Below the pieces are notes generated by a model. It made no database searches. It had not been told where the DNA came from and was given only the letters and a program-made list of their open reading frames with translations. Shown here one piece after another: positions 10,458 through 23,689 of a stretch of 64,000 nt of DNA. Origin of the DNA: Lineus longissimus (lineage: Eukaryota; Nemertea; Pilidiophora; Heteronemertea; Lineidae); assembly GCF_910592395.1 (NCBI RefSeq), contig NC_088310.1, positions 9,309,501-9,373,500 of the forward strand, in the 5' to 3' direction. Each line of letters opens with the position of its first letter. Within the stretch, counting starts at the first letter, position 1. The position numbers and the translations under genes were made by a program.

Positions 10458-12417
10458 TACTCAACCTTTCTTACAGTAGCCTTTCTGACAGTAGCCTTTC
10501 TTACTGTTAGCTTTTCTACATTACATGGATATTACAGTTGGCCCCTCTAGACTACACAGGTCACAGTAATGATGAGCCCCTAAAGTGCAGGGTTGACCAA
10601 TGGTTGAATCAATGTGTCATTACTGTTATCATTTTGCCTCTTTGCCTGCGCTCAGCCATTCTTCCTGTTAACATAATTGAAAAAGCTGTCAATGGATATG
10701 ATTTAGTTTCGCTGCAGTAGCTTGCCACTTACCTCAAACATAACGGCAGTTATGAATTTCATGAACCAGTAGTTATTAGAGAAACATGGAAGATTCAAGA
10801 ACAAAAATTTAACTGCTTGTAACTGCTGTAGTGTGATGTGACCCCAAATTGTTACAGTCAAAACAATAAAATGCTTCAAATGATTTGAAGTTGGCAATGT
10901 ACATGTTATGACCTCATCTGGTCCCAAACATTGCAAAAAGTATATCAATTATTCAAACCCCTCACTAAATGTGATTCTCGGCTGACATTTTCTTTGATAA
11001 GAACGCACAGCATTACTTATCTATCAACTGCAACCAGACCGTGTACCAATCAACTGGCTGACTGATATCAGGCTGAAACATTGCCAGCCCTGTTGTCTGC
11101 GTCTCCTAAATCACAACGCGCCAGTCACTCATAACTCATTCCAGTGGCGTTGAACGTATTACCAAGTGGGAGGCATAAACTGACCGCCATAACTCGGCAT
11201 ACGAATGCTGCCCACGGAGTAGACAATGAGCAGTCACGTTTTCTAATAAAGCAACTTGCTATTCTAAGTGGGGATTTGTTTTTTCCAGGAGGATATGACA
11301 AGGTTCTTTGAATAGTGTGTCTGTCAAATTGTGTTGTTTTTTCTTCCTCTATTATAAACATTCGTATTATTCTGTCATTGACATTCTACTTCGTAGAACT
11401 GGTTTTGATACGATGCTGAGGGACTGGCTTGCAAAGACAGTATTTTCAGTAAATATGTGATGATGTCAATTGAAAGTTGCTAAAAAGACAAATATTTTTC
11501 AAAGAGGGAACATTTTGTTTTCCAGTTGACCAGTGACAGATACAGGGGAAGTACTAAGTGGTCATTCTCCTCCATACAATACTGTGGTAGTCATGCTATT
11601 ATTGGGACCCGCCGTTCAGTCCTCGCCTCTTGGTTATGACTGCTTTCAGCATCAGAACCCACTGCGTATGACAGCCAGTTAATTCAAGACACACGCTGCC
11701 CGGATCAAGTTTACTGATCATGAGTCAATTGTGATACCCCAAGAGATCGACGCTAGCTTTGCCATCAAAAAGGTGTTTATGACCAAGCTGCAATGCTCAA
11801 CGCTCCAATCAAAGGTGATGCTTTATTGTGAGAATAGCAGTTTGGTGTGGTGAGTGACCAATTGAAACACACTGACAATCCTGATTGGCTGCCTCATTAT
11901 AGTGGCAGCATCTCACATAGAAACAGTCATCATGTTTTCGGTTATGGTGGATAAAGAGACGTAGGTACCAGTCACAGCATTGGGGAAATTGGCATGAATT
12001 GTTGAACTGCGTTTCTTTTCTTGTTATTGTGAAATTGCAAACTGACCTTCTTGCTTCGGATAAAAACAGTCTAGACTGAATGTCGAGTCAACAAGAGTGC
12101 ATGGCTCTGCTGTGCTTCCCATGTGCATCACATAAGATTTGACTTTCCTTCGGGGTATTATCGCTTCTGTCGCCAACAAACAGTCATTAATGAGCACTGC
12201 CCAACAGATTGGCTACCTTGAGACCTGCCGTGCTAAATGAAAGCTAATCACACAGGGATGTGACAGGCGGAGATGGTAGGTAAAGTGAGGGGCTTTTTGG
12301 TCTCGGCGTCTGGTGTGACACCGCACCATTAATTGGCAACATTCACAGCTGCTGTTTGGTGGATCAATGCTTCATCAGACCGCAAGATTTTGGAGACATT
12401 TTCAGGGGAAGTTCAAG
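10458..12417. other. No gene; possible unique non-coding sequence
   Basis: A short 18-20-bp minisatellite (CAGTAGCCTTTCT-like, about 10465-10520) is followed by apparently single-copy sequence. The stretch 11600-12360 is less AT-rich and holds motifs such as ATCAAAGGTGATG, CAGCTG and CATTAATTGG, as animal enhancers often do, but I cannot show function. Open frames are 81 codons or shorter and unremarkable. Confidence 0.3.
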
Positions 12418-12708
12418 AAAAATGGACATATTTTTAGGTCGCTTGAATCAGTAATCTTTGTATAAGGGAATATCCTTTAGTTGCACTCTGCTAAGATACT
12501 AATAAGCTCCTCCAAAGGCCTTAGTATTTATTAGTTAAACTACAGTCTCAAATATTTCGATGGAAAATGGACATATTTTTAGGTTGCTTGAATCAGTAAT
12601 CTTTGTATAAGGGGATATCCTTTAGTTGCACTCTGCCAAGATACTAATAAGCTCCTCCAAAGGCTTTAGTATTTATTAGTTAAACTACAGTCTCAAATAT
12701 TTCGATGG
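12418..12708. repeat. Recent tandem duplication, 145 bp x 2
   Basis: Copies at 12418-12562 and 12563-12708, each starting AAAATGGACATATTTTTAGG and ending ATTTCGATGG. Only about five base differences separate them, so the event is young. Confidence 0.9.
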
Positions 12709-13327
12709 CGTCTCCTTTCAAAAAGTATCAGGAAATCAGATATTTGGATCTGGAGCTGATTATGCCTATTTCCATTTGTGAGAAGTAAATGACAGTATAG
12801 TTTCATTTTGTTGTTTTCTATTTCCAGTCATTTTTTCATGCAATATCTTGTTGGGTGGTGGGAGAAGCTTTATTTTGGGATAACGAGTGTTGTAATGATT
12901 ACGTTATTGTAATCGACTGCAAAGGGAGAAATTCTCGAATTGGCAACAGCAACTTGCAAAACGAGGATCATTGCCTGGCTGCCTACCCGGTAACGAATTT
13001 GCAAAAAGGCAATTTGGAAGCAATGTGATAATGAAGCAATCATCATTGAACGGTGAAGGGAATGGTAATGTCGATTGTTAGAGACTTGGCTAATAGAATG
13101 AGAAAGCAAGAGAGTCCTAATGATAGCCATATAACAATAGGTAAACAGTTGATGGCAGACAACCTAATCTGGCTAATGGCATGTTGTGGCAATTTATTTG
13201 TCTTGGTCATTCATTAATATTGGTCATGTTGGATCTGGTGCATATTCACATGAGAGGGTCGCTCAACCAATGTACTTTGATGACTGACATTTTTCTAACC
13301 AAACTAAAAGAGTCCGATTTGAAAGAC
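12709..13327. other. No gene recognised
   Basis: Only one minus-strand frame of 86 codons, with no recognisable motif. No repeat structure seen. Confidence 0.35.
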
Positions 13328-13488
13328 CAGGTCTGTAGCTAGCTTTTTGGGTTTGGGGACGCGGCCAAAAGCTGTCTTGGGGAAGGGGGGCAAAATGACA
13401 CGGTTTGAAATATTTCACAGGTCATAATCATGCTAAAAGCACATTTTTGGTGACTTCTGGGGGCATTTGCCCCCTTCAGCTATACCCC
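13328..13488. mobile_element. Decayed hAT-like MITE
   Basis: Ends resemble TAGCTAGC (about 13336) and an imperfect inverse GCTATACC (about 13480). Inside are G-rich GGGGAAGGGGGGC and the hairpin GGGGGC-ATTT-GCCCCC (about 13459-13474). Many animal hAT MITEs share this pattern of a TAGCTA-containing end and GGGGGC...GCCCCC. The exact ends and any target duplication have decayed. Confidence 0.45.
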
Positions 13489-13824
13489 GGAAATATGTTG
13501 TAATCTCCCCAATGCCCACCATTAGTTTGGCTGTGTTTCATTTAGAGAACAATAAGGCAAAGGTAAGTTTGTACCACTGGTATGACTAAAGTGAGATATT
13601 TGTTACTACAAATATCTATATTTGTAGACATATTCTTTCACCCAACAGTAACTCAAAAAATATTGCTCAAAGTCCAACTTTTATTCATGAGGCTGTGGTC
13701 CCTTACGTGAGTCATGTGAGTGTCTATGCCAGGAGAAGTAAAAGATCCAGCATAGGTGGACAGTAGCCTGTTGTGGACTCCACATCTCCATCAAAGTCCA
13801 GTAGTTTTACGACACCGGCAAGTC

Positions 13825-13874
<50 letters not shown>

Positions 13875-15020
13875 AGAAACTTGGGTTGTGATCAACAGCC
13901 TTTTGTCATTGCTTGCATGCATGTTCTAATGATATGCACTCTTCAATTGGATTCAATGTCACATTCCTTTTTCATTTCTTTTAGTTAGTTATTCCTATAT
14001 TGAAACCTTGTCCATGTCGCACTATAGCCTGTTTCAATGACATTCCATCTTCACGATTATCAGTCACATCTTATAAGATTCCTTTCTCTTTCCTATCAGT
14101 TCATTCTTCTCATCTTCAAAAGGGATAAACTTGCGCTGGCCTGTTTCAATGTTATCACATCTTGGAGGTTGAATAGGAAGTAATACAACATACCTACCTC
14201 ATTCCTCTCGGTGTATCATTCAAAAGGTCCAACCCTACCTCAGCGCTTGTCTATTCAAAGATGTTCTTTCTTGCATTTTGTCAATGAAACGATCATTTCT
14301 CTCTCCTATATATCTGCTGGTCCTTTACATATTTGCCATTGCTTGTATAAATGTGGCTTGTTATGCTGGAACCATGTATTGTAACATTGCAATGATTTAT
14401 TCACCAGTTGAAGTTAGGGTGACTGTCATATAACATGGTTTGATGCCCAGATTTTTGAGAATTGAGATTTAGCATTTTCTCTAGTTTTCGATTTAAACAC
14501 ATCAGACCTTCTTGCGTTTTATCATGTTCTTCGTGTGACTACAAATTGTGTTGTTTGATACTTCTTAAAAAGGACAGCGACAGATTCTTTTCTTCATCCG
14601 GTAATTGTGTTTTCCGATAATTCACCCTTCATCAAACATCATGTCAACAGCCACAAACTATTGAGAGTGAACACTGAATCACATATCAATAGCGAAGTTT
14701 TATCATTTCAATTTTCATATGGCAAATATGTTTCCGATGTGCCAATACGTATGATGGTGGCCAATAAAGCATTTCACATCGTAAATGCTCCTCCACTGGC
14801 TTATTGGGTTTTGAATAAGACACACTGCCTTGGATATTGCATATTGAAGTATAATCAGCAAGATTTCAAAATTGAGTTCATCAATATTCCACAAAAATGT
14901 AAGACATTTAAAAGAGTTAAAAGATAAAGCAATCTGACTTGCTTTACTGATTACAGTGACTTTTAACTTGTTTTGTTCTTTAATGTTAATGTGCTCAAAA
15001 TGGGTTTGTGGGATGCTAAT
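13489..15020. other. No gene recognised
   Basis: Apart from the ATG microsatellite, a weak duplication (GCCTGTTTCAATG near 14028 and 14138) is visible. Frames at 14607-14927 (plus, 106 codons) and 14715-15038 (minus, 107 codons) overlap on opposite strands and show no family features; I treat them as chance. Confidence 0.35.
13825..13874. repeat. (ATG)n microsatellite
   Basis: About 16 perfect ATG/GAT triplets. The poly-aspartate frame across it (13773-13988) is a by-product. Confidence 0.95.
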
Positions 15021-15210
15021 TGTGACCCGTCGCAGCAAAACCAGGCATATGTCACACAGAAGATGAGCCTTGGTGACACCATGCGATAAGAGAAGAAACT
15101 GATGCGCTCAGATTTCACAAAAGGCAGACAAAAGTGAAAGGAACAACAAGTTGGTCTCGAACTGCCAAGCTCAGAGCAAAATGTGCCAGGTCTGGCTGTG
15201 ACAGGTCACA
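15021..15210. mobile_element. E-family MITE, copy 1 (about 190 bp)
   Basis: Bounded by TGTGACCCGTC and, inverted, TGTGACCTGTC. Internal blocks (CACACAGAAGATGA, GATTTCACAAAAGGCAGACA, GAACAACAAG) recur in copies at 50.75 and 51.54 kb. No coding capacity. The superfamily is not clear from the ends. Confidence 0.65.
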
Positions 15211-17929
15211 ATTGCGGGCAAATTTGAGAAATGCATTTTGTGTGCAACATTTCAGCTATATATTGATGTGTGCCAAGTGCATTTGAAATGTATGTGCAGG
15301 TGGTGTTGGTACAAAATAGTAATGTTCATATTTCTAAACAGCTGCTGTTTGTACAATTAGTCTTTTGAGTGCTTATTTCAAAAGCAAATAATTATTCTTT
15401 ATATTGTACCATCTGTGACTAGATGTCTTTGTCCACTGTTGGCAAATCAGTATGGTGGTGTCCAATTTGCGCAGTTGTTAGGATAGCCTTGATATGGATT
15501 CAAGTTCATATCCTTGATCTCTAGCTCTGGCCACAAAGGAAAAATTTGGCACAAAAATCTTGAACAGACATGGCAGATTCACACTTTTGATGGTCAATGG
15601 GCTTAATGTTTATTTATAGAGAGTAATCACATAATCACATGTAATCGCAGTCATTTGCATTTATGTTAACAGAACTTTCAGCTCCGCATGCCATTCACCT
15701 TATATCAATACGCATGCGACACGTGTGCAATCACTAATGGTGGATGATAGAGTGATATTAAAATGATGAAAAATTTGACCGAATTTTGATAAATAATTTA
15801 TCATGACATGTCTGCTGTTAGATTGTTGTTTAAATGATGAAAAGTTTAATAGAATTTTAATAAACCCATCACATGGAATTTTATCAAGTCCCCTGCCAAT
15901 CCTACCTTTAGGATTTACTAAAATATGCATCGAACTGCAGGGGTTTTGAAAATGACATTACAAAAATCTAACCCAGAGAGGTTGTCAATTTCATTAGAAA
16001 ATTTACTTTGATGTGTTGATCAATGGCTTGGAGAGTGAGAATGCTCGGCTTCCAGCTAGAATTGGGTTTTCAAAATATGCAAGACAGTCAACTGAAAAAC
16101 TCTGTTGAACATCCTGCACTGGCCATGGTGTGGTATAGTTGCGCAGTCCTAAGCAGCAGTGCAGTCTAATTTAAAACTCTTTTTGTATATGCTTCCCTAA
16201 GGTGTTGCTGTTAAGTCGGGACTGAAATAGGTATCCCCAGGGTGATCATTTCCCTAATCCCGACAACTACTCAGATATTATCCAGCATCATCTGAGGTCA
16301 GGACCAAAACTGTCAGATAATTTTACTATCGTAGCAGTCAGTTTATCAGCTAATGGCAGTTATAGCGTGGCAATGTCTCAACTTGCTGGCAGGAGTTTTA
16401 TGCAGTTGAAACAAATGAATTTTGACACTTTACCAATATTCCATTGGTAAGCTTGGTTGAAGTGCTCTAAAATTGGGACATTTCTCCATTAGTCGTGGAT
16501 TTTATTGTAAGTGCATGTACTCAAATTGTTTCATTATCTGTATCATTATAACAGAAGAGTGTCGAACATGCCATGTTATGAGGGTATATTTTGCCAATAA
16601 TTCGTTTATTTTGCCATACTTCACCCATCCGAAGCTTCTGGGCTTTTCACTCAGCACTTACTGAGTTAATGCTCGAATGGACCCATAGCTTCCAGTGGGA
16701 TTGTTTGTTGCTCTCTAATGTCACAGCAGCCCCACTGTTTAGGGATAAATATATACCACATTCTGTATCATAGATATGACGGCTTACTCAACGTACTAAT
16801 TTCCAATGTTGAAATAATTTTGAGAAAGTACACTGTTCGAGTTCAAGTTTGAAAAATTTTAAAAAATAGATCTGTTTGAAATGCAAGCTTCATTCAAAAA
16901 TTCTTTCATAAGACATGGAAGATGAACTTGGGAAAATAACCTTTGTGTGGGTTTCTTACACTAAATCATGCTTCTATCCTTCAGATCTTCCAGTATTCTT
17001 TGAGAAACATAAATTGAAAGAAAACGTGTGAAAATGTTTCCTTCAGTTTGTGTTGCAATATCATGCTTTGCTTTGGCAAGATCAGAGCAAGTAAAAGACC
17101 TGATCAAGTGAGAAACATGAGTAGCTTGTTTGGAATCTACCTCTGGCACATGACGAAGGCACTAGGCCAATAAATCCAATTGGTGCCTAACAATAGTGGG
17201 AGGCAAGAACACTCATCCCGCCTTGGAGGAGGATTACTCTCTGAGGAGAATAACACCTCCAGATTGAACATTGAAGAAGAAGAAGAACATACTGTTGCTT
17301 CTGTAAGCTTGAAACACGCCCTGTAAAGCGAGGAACATTCTACAAATTGTCAAGCAATATTGGACAGATTAAATTAAAATGCTTGGTTGAGCTGATTGCT
17401 TCTCTTTGCTTGGTAGAGCATTGCCTCGAAACCTCAAAAAGATATAGCAGATTTACGAGATGCATGGCTCATTGTTTTCTCACTGATTAACTAGTCAAAG
17501 GAAGACTTCTCTAAACAGGTAAATTATTACTCTGCTGTGCACTGTGAAATCATCTCACAGAATGTAATGTACCAACAAGTTTATCAATGATCAACTCATA
17601 AACGGAGAAAAAAAATCTATTCGTACCAACTCTCCCAAAGTCAGTCATCCGCTTGACGAAGCTCGGGAACATTTTGATTCTCAAGCATCGTGCCCTTTGA
17701 ATACTTATGATGATACGTTGTTCTTACTTTGTGATAGATTGTCCTAATATAGAGTGACTTTGCCTGTGGCTACTGAGTTGTGTAATTGGTACACTGTAGA
17801 GATAAACATCACACGCCTCAGACCTCGATGACTAGCTTGGGTGACCCTCACTGTACGAGACAGTAAGTTAGTCACATCTGGATGTTTCAGCATGGTAGTG
17901 CTATTGGTCAAGATGTGATCAGATGGTGA
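15211..17929. other. No gene; one dispersed repeat fragment
   Basis: About 17214-17270 shares a diverged block (CTCATCCC, GAGGA, ACCTCCAGA-type) with 34165-34222, so an old dispersed repeat is present. Otherwise only short frames (76 codons or fewer) without motifs. Confidence 0.35.
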
Positions 17930-17962
17930 CAGTTAATGTACAGTTAATGTACAGTTAATGTA
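17930..17962. repeat. 11-bp x 3 tandem repeat
   Basis: ACAGTTAATGT three times in a row, directly abutting the truncated left end of a pogo-like MITE. Confidence 0.9.
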
Positions 17963-18101
17963 CACCTCTCTATCAAGGACATCCTCTTTATTAAGGACAC
18001 TAGTTTTGGTCCCAAATTTGTTGTTTCATTTCAATTTGGCCTCTATTAAGGACAGCACTTGTCAGTCCCGAGGGTGTCCTTAATAGAGAGGTTCTACTGT
18101 A
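17962..18101. mobile_element. Pogo/Tigger-like MITE (family B), copy 1, left-truncated
   Basis: Right end GAGAGGTTCTACTG followed by TA, with internal CTATTAAGGACA repeats. The left inverted end (CAGTGGAACCTCCC in fuller copies) is missing and replaced by the 11-bp tandem repeat. The TA target and CAGT-type ends suggest the Tc1/mariner-pogo group. Confidence 0.7.
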
Positions 18102-19393
18102 CTTAAAATCAAGACCACTGCATTTAAAAAGATACTCTAGTTTCACCCATCTAAGACCCATAGGTAGATCACCAGTACGAAATCGAAACGAAGACCTAGC
18201 CGATGGTTGTGATTGAAGTGCAGAGACCAGTTTGTTAAATTGCTGTGTTTTGTCAAATTGCAGTGGCGCCATCTCACGTCGCAGTGACCAAAATCGCTTG
18301 TTTGCGCAGTGCTTAAGGGTAATTTTGCAGAGCCCTTTAGGGTCATTCCATGACCAGAATATACACTAGTCAGCCATTGAAAATTTCGAGGATTATCATA
18401 TAATCATCTAAATTCCCTGTCACTGTTTGATGAATCATTCTACATCTTTGATTATGAATGATGTGATGCATGAAGCAATTTTACATTGAAGTCACCATTT
18501 TCCCCAAAGAAAAATCATATTTGTTTCAAGGATTTTCTATCCTGACTATGCTCAGCCATTTCCCATTCCAAAGGCTCGATTACACCTTATAGGATACGTC
18601 TCTAGAAGTCCTGGTTTATTTGCCTCCTTTGCCATAATCATCCTATTACCATGCAGTCCTTGGAGAGCTCGGGCTATCCTCCGAGTGTGAATTCATCAAA
18701 TTGTCACCTGAACTGCCTGCACCATTTCCCAAGAAACTTGTTCTATTTGGAATTAGCTTCTATCAAATATCACACCGGTATTCCTCTGATGATTCCAAAA
18801 TTGGCAAGCTCGTTAGATTATGAGGAGGGGAAGAGTGGTATCTGCCCGATGTTCTGTAATGAAAAGGTCCCCATCCAATTCCCGACAGGCAATTTCAGTG
18901 AGTCCTCACACAATTTTCTGCCCCTCCTTTATTTTTGCTGAAGTCTGCTAAAATAAAGCTGTGGACCCTGAAAATCCTGACCATTGTTCGATCAATTCAA
19001 GTGTCCTGAAAATTACCATTTCCCCATCCGATATTGAAATATCTCATCATACTGTAACATCTCTCAGGTGATAAGGGACATGCTGCCTGATGTTGACGTT
19101 GATTATTTTTTGTCGCACCTCGCTTCGTTGATCCATTTGTCACATGAAGGCGACAGGCATGGAAAGCAACAAGATTTCTAATTTTCCGGTGGATGGAATT
19201 GGTCGTGTCAGTTGGTGAAGAATGAGCTTAAGGAAGTGGTAGATTACGTCAATTATTAAAAAATGCACAGATTTTGTACCTATTCTGCCAAACGGACAAC
19301 GGCACTTATGTAAAAAGACGGCATTGTGTGGCCTACGTGGTATGTGTCAATAAAGACCATAGTGATCACCATGTTTGTCCTTATACCGCACAT
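18102..19393. other. No gene recognised
   Basis: Overlapping minus frames (18000-18346) extend from the MITE and are by-products. A 96-codon plus frame at 18651-18941 has no recognisable features. No repeat structure seen. Confidence 0.35.
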
Positions 19394-19630
19394 TTTTAAA
19401 GCTGACCCAAAAAAGTCATTAAAAAATTTGAAAATGTGAACCAGAGTTCAAATAATTTTTAAGCACGTAAATATGAACTTAATATAAATTTCAACATTGC
19501 TGTTGTGTAGACTGATATAAAAATACTATACAATCAAAGTTTTAGCAGACTTTCATGCACAATATTTAAAGTGTGGTACGGCATTGTGTATAACTGCATT
19601 CCTATAATTATAGCGTGCACCTTTAAAACC
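19394..19630 (+). repeat. Family C dispersed repeat, copy 1
   Basis: One of seven copies of a 200-240-bp AT-rich family. Shared blocks are GTAAATA, ATTTCAACA, GTAGACTGATAT, a GCATG/GCACAATA stretch, and termini that read TTTTAAAG at one end and CTTTAAAA at the other. The complementary termini suggest a MITE; the superfamily is unknown. Confidence 0.6.
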
Positions 19631-20893
19631 TCTTTGATGTACATTTTACTTGAACTTCAGAACAAACAGAGGAACTTTTAAAGTGAGGAGCTTTGGTTAA
19701 CAGCCAGACAATCTCAAGCTTGTTAATTGGCATCATTTTGATAACACCAACTTAACTGGAGTGTTGAGCAATCACAAATAAAACTCTTTCTCTGTAGTAC
19801 ATTACGTTTAAGATTCTCAGAGTGCTTGTTGTCAATAATATTAAATGCACTTCAATAAGGAGTTTGACCTGTGAATATCGTTGTGGAAGCCGGTGTTTTC
19901 TCCTTTTAAGATATTGTCTTACATTGTCTTATGTATCAATGACGCAGTTAATAGTCGGTTACTAACTGCCAGAGTCAGTAATACAGATATTCTCCTTCTG
20001 TTAGTGAACATTGTTCTTGCATAAAGTTTTGAAAGCGTTGATCAGTTTTATCTCTTGCTCCCCCCTACTCTGCTAGAAATCTGAGCTCCTACTAATGGAC
20101 GTACTCCAAAGGTATTATCCTTCGGAAGCAATCTAAACTAAAAAATGTTTCAGCAGCATCCATTCCTTTCCGGGGAAACAGCCCGACTGGTGAGCGAGTA
20201 AGCCAATTGTTGCATGTAATCCGATGAACACATAACAATCTTATACATAAAAGAATCTGCAGAGTTATTGCAAAAATGCTTTGATGGGGAAGTAATGACA
20301 TGTTGGGGTAACATTTGACTCCACAGTAGGGCAGATTTGAGTGCAGCATACTGTATATTGGAAAATCGATATGTTGCATTATGGGTTGTGTCTGCCAAGA
20401 AATAATGACCAGAAGAACAAATCAGAGGTATGTGTCATCGTTTCTGGTGGAGGGGTAGGTTGGAAAGCGATGACGCGTGAGTGATGTGACACCTATGATC
20501 CCTTCATCAATGTAACAAGTTGTAGTGTCTTCTTCTTCTCCATCTTCTTATAATATCGTGTGATGGTATTTCAGATACATGACTGACAGTTAAGTTGACT
20601 CTGGCTTGGAGTTTGCCTCTCAGGTTTATGTCGTCTAGCCAAAAAAACCTGTCCCTTCTCGGAGGCATAGAGGTTGCAGTCATGATTGTTTGAAGGGGGA
20701 GTTCTTGGTATGACCGAGTCTCTTACTGTGCAAATAAGACACTGAAGTCCCCTGAAAGTTACATGAATTCGTCAATAGGGGTCTCTCCTATCTCGCAGTA
20801 GATTGAGTAAACCAAATTACTTAGTTGAAACTAGTCACGCTTGTTTGAGGGATAAAAGTATCGCTGAATTAAACATAAGTGGGCCCCTAAAAC
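19631..20893. other. No gene recognised
   Basis: Two overlapping minus frames near 20092-20398 (95 and 82 codons) show no motif. No repeats seen. Confidence 0.35.
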
Positions 20894-21061
20894 TGCTGTG
20901 AAACCTCTCTTAGCAGACACCTCTGTAAGCAGGCCATCCTCTCTACTAAGGACACTGATTTTTGTCCCAAATTGGTCATTTTATATCAATTTGAAGTCCG
21001 AATCAGGGCACCTCTCTATAAAGGACAGAAACTCTCAGTCCCGGATTTGTCCTTAAACAAG
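20894..21061. mobile_element. Pogo/Tigger-like MITE (family B), copy 2, decayed
   Basis: Left end CTGTGAAACCTCTCTTAGCAG and internal GGACACTGATTTTTGTCCC match the family. The right end is lost after TTGTCCTTAAACAAGG. It is more diverged than the 38-44 kb copies. Confidence 0.65.
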
Positions 21062-22310
21062 GAAAATCAAAATCCTGAAGTACGGGCATTGTGTGCCGAG
21101 TCCAGGTTCCGAGTCATCTTGTATTCCTGGAGATTCTGCATGCTGTACTTTTAATAGTTACCTGAAAACTACCAACTATTCCTCCTTTAACGTGGTTATT
21201 TAGATGTAATCTTTTGAATTGGATATTGCTACCGGTAGTTCCGCAATAGGAAGCAACTTTACATCTTCTTTATCTTTGATAGTTGCGAGAATGCAATTTT
21301 AAAAAAGGGCTCCAGCTGAGAACTTCTTAATACAAAGCAACAGAGATCTAAAAATGATGAAGGTTTTTCAGTTTCTCCAAAGATACGAGACGTCAAGGGT
21401 AGCGACTTGGGTGGTATTAGTTTTCAATTTCCTCTTGGCAATTTTTTGCATTTTGCTTGACAATACAGAATGCAAATTTTACTAAGCTTTGTCTGCAGAT
21501 GAAAATAATTCTAAATTGCCACGTTTCTGATGATGAAGCTTAATACTAGTTACAAGGCACTCATGTTGCATGCCATTATTGATTAGTCTTCAATTTGGCA
21601 GTTCATCATGTTTTCGCATGTTTAGGGGCGGATACCCAAGCAAATGAATGAGAAAACTTGGCATCAAAAATGAAGCTGAGCTAACGAATAATACAATAAA
21701 GAATTCTTTGTTTACACTTTATCAATAGACTTTTTGCAAGAACCACTTCAGACAAGAAGCATTGCTTGTTATTGCTTTTGCCAGAACTGCTCTAAACACA
21801 TGGTATATGGAAAACAATGTTTCTTTTAATGATCCTCTGGTCTACCATCAACTAATTAGATTTAAAGGGGATTTCGCACGTGTAATGTTTTGGCCTACTT
21901 TTACATTTTCTCTGACAAATGAACCTTCTCATTTCCTGTTTATAAGTCCAGTGCAGATCAGTAAGCTAGACTCGGCCTGAGGAACATGTGGACAATAGGC
22001 CTGCAATAGGGTTTCATTCAGAAACTCCCACTTGACGATGCATCAATTCCTTTAAGGGCATTGTATTGCTGGTTCGAAGTTCGCTTTAAGGTGAAGGCCT
22101 CTCCCTTAACTAATGGCCTTGTCAGTCATCAATTAGCTAATATTTGAGTCTCTTGGGTTGTTAGCCAGGCCAAATGGCTCATGCAGCTTGAATGTGGCAC
22201 AATTTATGTGCCAGTGAGTGACTGGGAGATTCACTCTCCCTAGAGAGGATGATGGTCCATTGCAAATCCTAGTCAATACTGGTGCTTTTTTTAGTCCTGG
22301 GGTGGAAAGA
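21062..22310. other. No gene recognised
   Basis: A plus frame of 72 codons at 21762-21980 is the longest. Near 22120 there is a CATCAATTAGCTAATA homeodomain-type motif. Nothing else stands out. Confidence 0.3.
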
Positions 22311-22425
22311 AACAGAGTACTGGACAGGTAGGGTTGTGTCTAGTACAAGGACACAGCCCTGAACCTCTAACGCCTGCCTATCAGCCCGGCACTCTGCCAC
22401 TGGTCCCCCTTCTGTTTCATCTGTA
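22311..22425 (-). mobile_element. Probable degraded tRNA-derived SINE
   Basis: On the minus strand, TGGCAGAGTGCCGGG resembles a pol III A box and GAGGTTCAGGG, about 36 nt on, a weakened B box. They are followed by CTGTGTCCTTGTACTAGACA, like the GTGTCCTTGGGCAAG-type segment found in many invertebrate SINEs. Ends are not defined. Confidence 0.4.
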
Positions 22426-23132
22426 GCTAATTCAACAGATTGCTTGACTGCCATTTTGGACTTTGAAAAGATGATACCATCTGCTGCTTCATCACATCCT
22501 GTCAATCAAAGTCGGTTTTTCCCTCTGTCATCGTTCAATTCATTACCTTCATTCCTTTTTTGTCTGTTATATGCAGCCAATAACACATGTGCTGTAACTA
22601 AAAAAGTAACTCACAGTCTTTGACAGCTACTCGAGTGTTTTCGATTGAGAAGTAAAAGATGTCAATCAAACTTTGTTAAGTTGTTTTTCCAGAATCAATG
22701 GTTTCTTTTGTTGATGATGCAGCGCTTTGATCTGTTTACAATAAGGAAGTCTTCAGATTGACAATGTGACGTGGCAATGGCAGCGAGACAAAGTCTCTCT
22801 GAAAGGAGTAGGCGGTTAATTGAAGGCATGATTACCGAGCTGGCGCACCTACCACACATACCGCCCTACCACACTACAATATTAGTTTCCATCACCAAAT
22901 TCCACCGAAAATGAAAACAAAATTTGAAGGATTTTTATGCTGAGTGAGCCCTCAGTGCAGCGATTGACTATGTGGGAATCGATGCATTTGCAATGTGCTG
23001 CATGTGCAGGGGCTGAACATATCATGATGTCATTGATATCCTCACAAAGCCATGGGGGGGGGACATGGCATTCCCAAGGGGGGACATTTCATTATGACCC
23101 CTCCATTTCGAACAACATATTTATAATCCAAA
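22426..23132. other. No gene recognised
   Basis: Unremarkable apart from two G-rich runs near 23054-23082. A 79-codon plus frame at 22937-23176 runs into a dispersed repeat. Confidence 0.35.
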
Positions 23133-23360
23133 CTTTTAAAGACATCGTTGGTTACAATTTTGAAATTCGTAATTGAATTTTAAAATTTGCAATTGTGTAA
23201 ATATGTACTGATTCTATATTTCAAAATTGCTGTTGAGTAGACAGATATGCAAATACTTTATTTTCCAAGTTGTGCGCATGATTACTTCACCACAGCATTG
23301 TGCATTGCATTTCTATTTTTCTGACTAATGATTTGATACAATGGTGTTCCCTTTTAAAGA
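23133..23360 (+). repeat. Family C dispersed repeat, copy 2
   Basis: Begins CTTTTAAAGACATCG and ends CCCTTTTAAAGA, with the shared TTGTGTAAATATGTACTG, TTGAGTAGACAGATATGC and GCGCATGATTAC blocks between. Confidence 0.65.
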
Positions 23361-23689
23361 TCATACTCTTGAGATAGGGCTATTGCGATTTCAGAGCTGT
23401 TTCTGTCATGATGTCTTACGACCATCATTCAATGCCGATACCATTTTCCTTACTTACCAGAGTTAATATAAACCATTAGGCAGTCGGCACACACCGGGGA
23501 TTTTCTAATTTAGCCCATATAATTCCTTTGATCATTCGATAGGAAATTAGACTAAAGAATTGGAGATTGGACGGCTGGAAAATCCAATATCCTTGAATAA
23601 ATCCACGGACTTTGTCAATCAAATTTCATTCTTGGATTGAACGACTTTGAATACAAATATAATACATGTTTCGTCAGCCAAAAGAAAGT

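Noticed and set aside
13773-13988. Poly-aspartate protein
   Set aside because: The acidic run is the ATG/GAT microsatellite; the flanking residues show no domain.
14607-15038. Pair of ~106-residue frames on opposite strands
   Set aside because: They overlap, lack motifs and run into an E-family MITE; most likely chance.
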